Part shown: positions 28,201-40,200 of the stretch, piece by piece
Position numbering within the stretch: position 1 is the stretch's first letter
Layout of the letters: each line of letters opens with the position of its first letter
Source: Hepsetus odoe
Taxonomy: Eukaryota > Chordata > Actinopteri > Characiformes > Hepsetidae
NCBI GenBank assembly: GCA_017165825.1
Contig: CM029370.1
Location: 28,144,146-28,208,145 of the forward strand
DNA length: 64,000 bases
Reading direction: 5' to 3'
Position numbers and translations under genes: made by a program
The notes under the pieces: generated by a model
What the model was told of the DNA's origin: nothing
What the model saw: only the letters and a program-made list of their open reading frames with translations
Databases searched by the model: none

Positions 28201-31200
28201 CAGAATTGTATTGGTGGATACTCCTGACACTTGGGTCTGTGGGAATGTCATGTGTTAATACATAATCTAAAAGTCTTAAAGGTTAAAGGAATAACTTATC
28301 AGAGGAGAAGGGGGTGTGTCCTTCTCTATTAGACATACATGAAAAGAGAAGCATCTAAAAAGTCTGACTTTGCAAATTCTTCCAGGTGATGATAGCCTTC
28401 CATACCCATTATTTTCAGCAGCATATTTAAGCACCTTCCATGGTTAGAACCTGTACATTTTCTCAAATAGTGTGACGAGGATGGACAGGATTAGGAATGA
28501 GTGTATGAGAGGGACAGCTCAGGTTAGATGTTTTGGAGACAAAGTTAGAGAAGCGAGGTAGCGTTGGTTTTTTGGTCCAGAGGAGAGACGAGCATTATAT
28601 CGGGAGGAGGATGTTGAAAATGGAGCTTCCAGGAAAGAGGAGAAGAGGAAAACCAAAGAGGAGGTTTATGGACGTGGTGAGAGAGGACATGCAAGTGTTC
28701 AGTTTGAAGGAGGAAGATGCAGAGAACAGGAAAAAATGGAGATGGATGATCCTCTGTGGCGACCTCTAAACAGAAGCAGCCAAAAGATGAAGAAGAAGAA
28801 GAAGAAGAAGAAGTGAACAAATCTGCTAAAAGTCTTAACTATACCATGCTCTCAGGGCCCCCTGAAGCAGGCACGTAGAACACGTTGTATTGACGGACGT
28901 CTCCATCGGCAGGGTCCCAGCGCACCCTCAGTGAGTTTACAGTTGGATCTGTTACCTGGAGGTTCTTCACCGTACCCAGAGGTTCTGTAGGAAACAGGCC
29001 ATTGTGAGCCAGACGCAATTAATCAGAACTTTATATTCCCATGTTTTTCCCATGGGAAGACTCACTTGTCTTTCCATTTTCAGACTGTCGTTTGCCCTCC
29101 ACATCCTTATCATATATGGGCAGCAACGTGACCTTGTACATCGTGTTAGGATTTAAGTTGCGCAAGACCGTTGTGGTGGTGCTGCCTGAAACTTGTTCCT
29201 GATAAAAAGAAAAGAAAAAAAAAACCATTAGGAACTCAAGTCTGATTTGCAAGATACAGAAAATCATGGATTTAAAATGTTCAAAAACAAGAACAGGTAC
29301 CATCTTCTCCTCCGTTCCCGGCTGTGGCACATAGAAGACCTTGTAGTTGCGAGGATTTCCGTCAGCGTGAGCCCAGCGGACGGTCAGGGTGCTGGTAGTT
29401 GGGTCCGTTACCTTCAGGTTCTGGACACCTCCCAATGGCTCTGGTGTAAAAAAACAAAGTTTTACAATAATATCCATCAGGAGGAGCATTTTCATCACAT
29501 CTACTTTGACTGGAGCCTAATTTGGCCGAGACTATTTCCACATTTCCAAAACTGGAACCCAAAATCAACAGACAGATGAGATGTTGATTAAAGGTGAAAA
29601 ACAAAGGATAACAATTCCAGTTATGAAACAGTCAGAGCGGAAATAAATGTGTTTTGTCTAATGACCCCTAGTTTTTGACATCTTTTTGGCGTCACTGATT
29701 AGTGTTATTGTTAGTATTTTTGTTAATTCGAAAATGATTCTGCACATTTCATTACATAAATACTGTTTGTTTTTTTCATTTAAAATATTGCAAACAGTAT
29801 AATGTGGCCTGTGCAAAAGCAAGGCTAATTATTTGCCTTAGGCTTAGAAGGTATTTGCCACTAAATAATGCCAAATTATAGACGACTCTGTGCAGATAAT
29901 GTGCACTACACTGTTCAAACCTTACTAAACATATACATTCATATCTGTAGTATTTATCAGACCTTCTCAGCCAGAGCGATGTACCCCTTTGGGGTCACTC
30001 TTTCACTCTGGGGCTACTTTTTGGGTTAAGGGTCTTGCTCAGGGGCTCAAGTGGTGTTGGAGAGAACCTTTGGGTCCACAGAGTCTCCTACTCCTAGACA
30101 ACTGCCTTTGGTGTTGTAGATGTCTTCAAAAAAGTTCTCAATCCATTATAGAGTTTAGATTTTACATATATGCAATGGGGTCAACAGAATGGATCTTTTC
30201 TTGTGTTTCAGAGATGTGAGGTCTTCTCATGACATTGTTTTTGGAGTTCCCAGATTTTCTGCTCAATTAAGTTGTCTCCAATCCCACCCTCTAGCTAAGA
30301 TTCCACCAACATGTTCCTCCAACATTGCGAGTGTTAAAGTTAATGGCTAGCAAGAGCTTTGACACCAAATTTTTTCATGGTACCTCTAACTCAGCATGAC
30401 TGAAAGCTTGGAGATGAAGCCTAACCACCAATTAGCAGAGCTTACAGGACCTATACAAACAGCGGGACATCCTAGACCACCCAGAGAGAGCTTAATGTGC
30501 TCTCTTGGATGTCTGGTCTTGAACCTGACCAAGGACTCACTTGTCTTTCCATTTCCTGACAGGGCTTTCCCCTCCATCTCATGGTAGACAGGCACCACAG
30601 AGACAGTGTACTCTGTATTGGGCTCCAGATTCTTCAGGACAGTGTGAGTGGTGGTCCCAGAAACTTGTTCCTGTTTAAAAACAATGGATGCACAGGAGGA
30701 AATGAGGACTTTTTAAGGAATATAAGATTTAAGTGAATTTGTCATCATGAACAGCACACAGTGAACAAGAACATAATGCATCCTCTGTATTTAACCCACA
30801 AACACAGTCCAGCTGTGGGCTGCCAGATCCAGCGCCTGGGGAGCAGTGATGTGGATGGTACCTTGCTCAACGGTACCTCAGGGCAACCTACTGGTCTGGG
30901 ATACAAACCCACGACCTTCCCATGCACATGTCCACACTAGACCACCGCTGCCCCATTTAAATAAGAATTTTAGCTTGAAGAGTTTTCTAACCCACTAGAA
31001 CCATAGTCTGAACCATAATTCTGGTTCTGTTACCAGTCATGTAATATTAAACATATCATCTTAATTTTGCTCACCACGTCCTGTTCGCCACCAGCTGTCG
31101 GGACGAAGATGACGATGTACTCTCTCACGCTACCCTCTGCAGCATCCCAGCGGACATTCAGAGTGCTTATGGTCGGATCCGTAACCTGCAGGTTCCTCAC

Positions 31201-34200
31201 ACTACCCAGAGGTTCTGCAAACAACAACGGAACCAAAAGTTTGAGGTTTATTTCATACTGTAAGAAAACATTGTCCATCGTCGTCTTTTTTATTCCTTTC
31301 ACATCATATGAACATTTTTTTCATTAAAATAGTACATTCAGAAAAGCTGCATTATGAGATTCAACCCATGCTTTACATGTCTCTACGTATGCTGATATAT
31401 GAAAATGAGCTCTGTTCTTATTGGCTGGTTTAAATATATGTCTAGGTTTAAATAAACCTCAGTATGAAGAAGTGGGGCTAAGCTGCTATAGGCTGAATAG
31501 GCAAAAATGAATGTGTTTCAGCTCAATAGTTGAGTCAGCCTTTTTTGGGTTGCAATACCTTTTGAAACCTTAACTATATTTTTATACTATTTATAAATGT
31601 TTTAAAGGGCACCTAACATGGAATGCATGATTTGCCAGAAACATGAAATGGTATGAATCTTTGAAAGCAGTCAAGGATCAAAGTGCTTCTTACGGGGTTA
31701 TTCCCCAGACTGCAATGTTCAATCGAATGCATTGGTGATAATTGACTTGAAGCCTGAACGCTTTCATATTCACTCACTTGTCTTCCCCTTCTCCGAGAGC
31801 CGTGGGCCGTCTCCTTCAGCGTAAACTGGCAACACCGTAACTGTGTAGCGAGTGTCTGGTTTCAAGCTTTTCATCACCAAAGTTGTAGTGCTCTCAGATA
31901 CTTGTTCCTGGGAAGAAGAACGAGACACCCTTGCACAATTTCTGAAGATCTTAAGTGTCAAAACTGGACGTGAAAACTCTTGGACGTTTTTTCTGCTTCC
32001 TGGAACACTTCACCCTTTAAAAATGATCTAATTTCATCTTCCTTCTCCAAGGAATTCTAACTCAGATCTCATGGCATCACCACTGCCAATTCTAGACAGG
32101 TAAAGAAAACAATGCTTGAAGGACGCTCTTTCCAAATGTCAAGCAAATCCAATTTAATACAGACTCAGATTTAGGGATCATACGCTTTTCACAGTCGATT
32201 TGCTACAACTCATCCTGAACATTGGCGTGTCAAAGTGGCTCGGCTAGAACTCCACCTTGAGCTGTAAGATTTCAGGGAGCTTCTGCTCTTTCTGAGGGAC
32301 GAGGTCATCCAAAACACAATTCACCAGTCATGTCTTTCATCTGGTTCTCCTCATGTCATGCCACACATAAGAATGGGTAACTATCACAAGACTGAAGAGC
32401 TAAAAAGGTTGCAAATTTTACCACAAGCTCAGGTCCCCCATCGGTGGGAACGTAGATGACTTTGTAACCTTGAACGTTTCCATCGGCCGCATCCCAGGCT
32501 GCCGTGAGGGTGGTGAAGGTGGCATCAGTGATTCGGAGGTTCCTCACGCCACCAAGAGGCACTGAAAGTGAAAGTGACTAGCTGTCATTGTGAAACACAA
32601 TGAAGTGAAACTTTTTCACCCACACACCATGTAGCAGGGGGCAGGCATATCCAGTGCCAGGAGAGCAGTGATGGGGACGATACCTTGCTCAAGGGTACCT
32701 CAGCGCAACCTACTTGTCTGGGATTCAAACCCGTGACCTTCTGATCCTGAAGCCACACTTGGTAGAGACATTGACATAAAACTAAATGTGAAAGATGTGA
32801 AAGGCGAGAGATGCTGAAATGCCTCAACAACAGAATCAATAAAAGCCTGAACAAGTAAAGTTTGGAAGCCTTGACACATTTTGTGGATTTTATAAGTCTA
32901 AGGTCAAGTCTCATTTCTAACTTTTACCCCATACCCTGGTTTCTGAGTTTCCTCTTTTGAAAGAGGCAGCATCTTTTTTTTAAGTATTTCAGCTTTTGCT
33001 TCCAACTATAAGTATAAAGTACTTTAAATGTTATTATATTATACAGCCTCTTAAAATACACCCAGCTGCAGTGAATACAGTGTATCATCAGCATTTCCTT
33101 TAACTAGAAACATTACATTCAGCCATTCATGTAGTCACCACATAACATCAAACTGGGACAGGCATTTCCTTCTTTTAATTCTGGGGTTCGACAAAAATAA
33201 TCATCATTGATTGATTTTAACTGATTTAAACTGATTTTATGTAAAGAGCAAAGCAAAAGGCAAGAAAATACTGTGTGAAAATGAAAGCAAAGCAAACTAA
33301 GGCAAATTCGAGATCAACCCTTAAGGTGAGACTTACGGGTCCTCCCTTCCTCAGACTGGCGTCTACCCTCAGTTGCTGGGTACACTGGCACCACAGACAC
33401 AGTGTAGGGAGTGTCCGGTTGAAGGTTCCTCAGTACAATGCTGGTTGTGCCCCCAGGAACTTGCTCCTGTTCAAACACAGGGAACAGATATGTTGGGTTT
33501 GAATCTATTTTTTTTTCCACATCTTGCTTGCTCCTGAAATCTCCCATAGAGCACTCCATTAAACTCCATCCCATTATTGCTTATGAAGCTCCAACATCTT
33601 TTTCAGTTAAAGAAGCAGCATTGTGTTCCCAGTAATAGTCCTAGACTTCAGAACTTTCCAACCACTGATAAGGAAAAATCAAAACTAACCCGTCAACTGG
33701 GAATTGCTACTTGGAAAGGCTGGTGCTTTCCGTTCAGAGTTGAGTCAACATGGCGGCTCACCCAGTGAAAGCAAATTAAGTGAACAAAAATTAAGAAACT
33801 CTTCACCAGTGTAGATCATCAACTTGCAGACTCATAGTCGTTCACATCCCGGTTTCCCAGCTACAGTCTAAGCTGAAAGATACATTTTTGTACATAGTTC
33901 TATTTAGCAGAATGGATCAAACTCATCAAGCTTCTCATTGGTTGGGACAGGTGTGTGTCACAATGTGCAGAGCGTAGGGGTCAGCATGACTGGAACTGGC
34001 AACCTGTGCATTTCCTATAACCATGCCAGCGATAGTCCCAAACAATGTGGACCTGTCATGCATCCTTACCAGTAAGAAAATGATCATTTACTTGAAGGAA
34101 TTTGTAATTTTGGACACCATTTATGGCAAAAGAGTGAACCAGGAAAAAGTGATTTGAGCGTTTAGACTGCCTGTCAAAAAAGATATCTAAATACTTAAAA

Positions 34201-37200
34201 CAGAGCTTGAAATTGGGTTAAAATGTTTGGTGTGCATTGCATTTTGTACTTGAACCCAAAAGGAACTGCTCAGATCATCTAAACATGTTTGAAAGAGCCT
34301 CACCATGTCTTCAGTGCCTCCAGCTGTCGGGACGAAGAAGACTTTGTACTGACGCACTGCTCCGTCTGCAGGTTCCCACTTGACATTAAGGGAGGTCATG
34401 GTGGGGTCAGTGACCCTAAGATTCTTCACTCCACCAAGGGCCCCTACGGCACAGAACCACATCTTCTGTTTCACAAACATCACCTTGGCTCCTGACAAAT
34501 GCCTGTCTCATCCCATCACAGTAGACAGAAGATCACTGGCTTCAGGGCTAAACTGCACGCCTCAATCGTACCATGTGCCACAAACCCTGTAAGTCACACT
34601 GGTATGTGCTAAAGTAAGTTTTTCGTTTATTTTATTTGCAGAAACATCACTAAAACCCAACGGAACGTACTTGTTTTCCCATTTTCAGACATCCTCTTTC
34701 CATCACCCTCAGCATACACTGGGTAGACAGTGACCGTGTAGAGTGTGTCAGGCTGCAGGTTTCTCAGAACCGTGTTGGTGGTGGTGCCTGACACCTGCTC
34801 CTGTTCAGTCAAGGCAAAAATAACGTCAGTATCTCTGACATCACCGTCAAAACCATTACTTTATTCAGCACCATGTCTGTGATATTTGATTGAGGTAGAA
34901 GAAGACACTGTATGACTGCAGGAGAAGAACAACTTTGAACAACTTTGCTTGGAATGCTGAACATCTGAGCTAGAAGTCTGGACACCCTCCTCACCTACTC
35001 CCCATCTTTAATGAAACAAAGCGAAGAAAGAACTGAGGAGCAAGGAGGGGAAGGGATGATGAAAAATTGCATCACAGGGGACACAATGGAGAGATGAAAA
35101 ATGTAGAAAAAGAAGAAGAAGAAGAAGAGAAGAAGATGTTTCTTCTTTCTAAATTCCTTTGTTTAAGAGATCAAGAGAGGTTGATTGTTAGCACAGACGA
35201 AAAGGTGGCCCTCAAGTGTGTGAGCCAATTAAAACTGAATCAGTCATTAATATTAAGTGCTATTTATATTTTATATTTAGTACCAAAATGGTACCCATCC
35301 ATTTGACATATGTATCCATATTTCAGGTGAAAGGTCATTTTTTCCTTCCAGGCCAAACAGGAAAATAAAACCCAACACCGCATAAACTTGAGGACCAGGG
35401 CTCGGAAAGTACATTATTATGAAGAGGAAACTAATCTGCTGTGTGAAATACACTCAGTGACATTTAGCAACACTTGGCACAGAAGGGCCGTGAAGCGAGG
35501 AGTCCCAGAAATGTTTTAGGAGCAGCAAGCTGACAGTCCTACCAGTCCTACCATGATCTCGGCACCGCCTGCTGTGGGAACATAGACGACTTTGTACTCC
35601 TTCACTTTCCCTTCTGCTGGCTCCCAGCGCACATTCAGCGTAGTCATGGTGGGGTTGAGAACTTGGAGGTTTCTCACTCCGCCCAACGGCTCTGTGAGGA
35701 CAATTACCAGCGCTTTGTTAATGCAGATGGACTCTTTCATGGCTTCACAGCTGAAATTATGGCCCTCGGTGACGTCATTTTGAACGAGACGAGAGCCAAA
35801 GGACTGACAAGCGAGAGAAACAGCCATTTAAATCACACTAACATCATGGGAGGTTTCTTTCAGAGGCACTTACTCGTCTTTCCTTGGCCAGAAATGTCCT
35901 TGCTATCACCATTGCGATAGACGGCAGCCACGGTGATGGAATAGGGAGTGTCAGGCGTCAGCTTCTGAAGAACAACACTGTTCTTCTTTCCCCCGACCTG
36001 CGTCTGTTTAGAAAGCATGTGTGCAGTCAGCCATTTTTGTACCTTTTGGACCCCAAAGTGAGACTTGTAAAGTGTGATCAAAGGAAACTCTTATCTCAGA
36101 AAACCTTCTCAACCCCTGCACCAAACTCCTGATTCCGTCTACTCCAAGTTATCACAGCTCAGCAATGTTAGCCAGACATGCCCTCTCAGATCCTGTAATA
36201 GTCTTTTTTCACTGAAAGCCAAAAAATTCTCTTAAACTTGCAGCTGAGCTGACGTATCCTGGAGGCTCCATACCCTGGAGGCTCCATACCCTGGAGGCTC
36301 CATATCCTGGAGGCTCCATATCTCTGCCAGCTTGTTCCACTTCCCTCTCCACTCATAAAGATATAAAGGGATCAGGGTTACTACCAGGGCCTACATATGT
36401 ATGCTGTAAATCACAATCATTCTGATTCACTTTAAAGAATTGAAGATCTTCTTCAAGCATCATGTAACGGTATATTGTTGCCGTTCGAAGAAAACCTTGT
36501 AACTCCAGTCTTCTAACGTTTGAGAACAGCAGCTAATCCTAAGGTGATGTGAAGATTTCTTGATTTTTTTTCTACACTTTTCTGTTCACTTCAGATTTTC
36601 CAAGCACCCTAAACCCAACCTGTTGGCTAGCATTAACCTAGACTCAAGCCCTTAATGTGAACCCGGTCCAAAGTGTCTCCAATGTTCTAGATAAACCAGG
36701 GTTATTAATATTTATGGAGAAGTTTTAAGGCAGGGTATGACCATAACGATATGGATAATGAGTTGAAAAGTAAAGTTTATAGGAGGCCGTAATGGAAAAA
36801 AACACATTTCATGTTCTGATGAACTCAAAGTGAACTCAGTGTGAACCACTGATATCATCGTCATCATCATATATTCCCAAGATTTTCTTTTGAACTGCTT
36901 TGCCAGGTTTCCCCTGCAATCATATTTAGCCCTTGTTTGTGTTGAAGTGTTCGTGATTTCACAGGATTTTATATCACATGCAAATTAGAGGACTGACTTG
37001 GCCAGCCTACACTGTTCCACTCTTTTCCCTCGGTGGACTCTGTTAATGCTTTGGCAGTGCGTTTCTTGTCATTTTTCATGCTTTCATCCCATCGAGTCTG
37101 CAGGCATTTTTTCAGATAACTGTCTCTGTATGTTTCTAAATCACTGCACTGATACCATATTTAGTCATACAGGAAAAAAAAAAAAAAGCTTAATATGCAT

Positions 37201-40200
37201 AGACTATCGAAGGTGGTTAGCATTAGCATTAGCATTAGCCTTGAAACTACCTCCACCGTGTTTTGAGTTTGCTTTATCTACGTTTTTAATCTTTGTCTAT
37301 CTATTTTTCAGATGATTCTTCAAGGCTAATATTCATCTCAATATTTAAAACACCATTTCCTTCCCTGCATTATCTCACGCAGTTTATTCTCGTGATTATA
37401 AACGTCAGACGGTTTTTTGCATTCGGTTACCTTAGCAAGGATATTTTTAAGGACCGTTTTTTAATCGTATTATGATTTGATTTGATTGAAGCAATATTGG
37501 GAATTATTTCCCCGTACAGGTCAAACATATTTAATGGAGGATTCCTAGTAACCCAGTATTTTCTCCATTTAAAGATCAACAAAATACGTCAGGATGATCT
37601 TAACAAGACCTGAACTTCCAAAGTCAGAGCTTGTTAGTATGAAAGGTCATTAGTTTCAGACGTTGACGAATGGCGTGCTGGAGTCTGTCTCAAGCAGCTC
37701 AAGCAACGAAATTGTTTCAGCGAAAAAATCTTGTCCTTAGATCAGCACAGAATGTTCCCAAAGGTTTCTTCCAAAGCAATATCCATAAGAAATCTCAATT
37801 AAGTTATCACTGAAGAATGTCTGGCAGTGATGCGCAAACCTCCGACTTAACAAACAGGCTGTGAGATGCTGTCATAATATAAATATTAATCTAATGATGT
37901 GAAAGGAGACAAATGGCCTGTCGTTTTCGTTCTCTCGCTGTGAAGTGTACATCACTGCCATTTATTGTGTAACATGTCAGTATCGTGCCGCTTCAGCTGT
38001 TATTAAAGTCCTGTCGAGGCAGTGTTTATGTTTGCCTTTGTGAACGTTGTTTGTATTTCTTTAACCCTATATTCTTGTATAGTACTTGAAAACTCCTATT
38101 GTTTGATCCATTGCAATTTCGAACACTCCAGAGCCAAATGATCTAATCCAGAGCTTCTCTAAGTGTGGCCCAGGAGGACATTTGAATATCCCAGAACTGT
38201 ACCCCCTAACACTGAGAAAAATCATATTTATACTTTTATTCTAACTTCGTACATTCCTGTTTTCTCTTTAACCGTCTATTATTTACACTAATTCTGCAAT
38301 TATATAAGTAATCATTAAATTATGAACAACTTTTTTCAAAGTAGTTTCAAGGCTTACACACCCTTTTAAACTTCTAACCCCACAATTCCCCACATTGAAG
38401 GCTATTTTTAGCTTCAAGAAATAAGAAACACGATGCAGAAACATGTCAGTCAAGAAGCTGCTGCCTGGGTGAAACCTTTTTGGCAGAGATTGTAGTATTT
38501 AATGTCCACCGTCTGATTCTGCAAACCGACCATCATCAGATTTCTCTCCCAACGGGAACTCCAGATCAGCTACATCAGACTGGAACATCTGCAGGAGCTG
38601 CTGCCACTAAGATTAACAAAAGCTCCACCCAATCAAACAGAGCCACTAATTGGCTAATTGAACTTCCAATTATGGACTCTAATGGACTCTTTATAGTAAT
38701 TTATACTTTACAGGAACTCATCGCTGAATCGATTGATTTATAAAATACACTTTCTCTTTCTTTTCTGTCTTTATGGTGCGGTGTCAACCAGAGGAGGATG
38801 GGTTCCCCTTTTGAGTCTTGGTTCACTTTTAAGGAGTTTAGCCTCTGCCACCCTTGGCTTACTTGGGGCTCAGACCCGCATTCTGTAAAGCTGCTTTGTG
38901 ACAAGTTTTATAAAGTGCGATAGAAATGAAATAAAACTGACCTGACCTGACCTAACCTGACCTGACCTGACCTGACCTGACCTGACCTGACCTGACTTAA
39001 CTTGACTAATATATGTATATAATGTACGTTTAAGAGTTAAACATATACAGACAATCCAAAAAATGTAAAAAAATATTTGATGAATTCCAACAAACATAAA
39101 AAAAAAGGTTTGTTCCAACAGCTTGGGTCACAAACTAGGTTTGAATAAGGCTTCATGAATGCTCATGAAGCTTCACCACGAGAGGCTTTAGTGCAGCCAA
39201 ACGAATTTTCTTTTTCAGTGAAGAGCTACCATGATTATAATCAGCTGTCATGTCACGTCAAAATGAAATGGCATGAATCTGTTAAATAACTGGACAAATT
39301 CTCCAACTACATGTTAATGGTTATGTTGAGCAGCAGGCTTGAAGGAAACTTTTACCAAGTAATCACTGAATGAGAGAAAGGTTCAGATTTCCTGCCTGTC
39401 ACACTTTAGCAGCTGCCATGAGTGTCCCTGATTAGTTTCCGGATGACGAATAGTTTAATCGCACTGGTTTTAGGGTTTAACACATCCATGCTAAAATGAG
39501 TGTGTGTGTGTGTGTTATAGGCATACAGAAAAGATCTTATGGGCCTGATGAGTCACGTTTAACTATTCCTGTCTCACTTCCAGCTTTCCAATGGGTCTCC
39601 TACTGTAATTAATAACATGAGGACCAAAAAGTTCATAAAACCATTTTTCACGGTACTTATGTGGAAAGTTCTGTTGGGCATAATGGAGTCAGTTAAACAG
39701 GCCCATTACCTCCTCGGTTGTAAAGATGTGCGTGGCACTGAGGGGGGCTGGTGGTGGTGGTGGTGGTGGTGGTGATGGTGTGGGGGGGGAGTAGGGTACA
39801 ATGACTGCAGACTTACAGACAAAGTTCTTCCACCCGCCACTGGCTGGTAGTTGATTTTGTAGTTCTGCACTGCGCCTGGGGCGTGATCCCACTTCAAGGT
39901 CAGCGTGGTGGTGGTAGCGTTGAACACCTGCAGGTTCTGAGGAGGTCCGTTGGGAACTGGTAGCAGATACAAGTGCAAGTTATCCAGCTGAAAATCAACC
40001 GGTTGGGCTGTTATAGATTGCGCACCGCTACCTTAGCTGGCTGCAGGTAGCAGGCACTATTAATGAGTCCTGGAAGCTGAATGGAGAATGGGTTGTGATG
40101 GAGACACGATGGGTTTCACACTTGCAGCCGGGCAGGTTATGTATGCACATGCATGTGGAACGACAATGCAGACTAACAATGACGAATGACATTTACGACA

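Larger units (their letters stand above)
36004..39816 (-). other. 3.8-kb intron inside FN3 domain 5
   Basis: Contains a 16-bp tandem repeat (36258-36321), a short GCATTA run (37218-37240), a CCTGA pentamer array (38937-39003) preceded by a fish repeat tail (38875-38935), and a GT run (39494-39514). No exon is seen. Confidence 0.6.

Noticed and set aside
36004..39816. Possible missing FN3 exons in the 3.8-kb intron of domain 5.
   Set aside because: No FN3 signature on the minus strand, and the flanking exons join in frame to form one complete domain.
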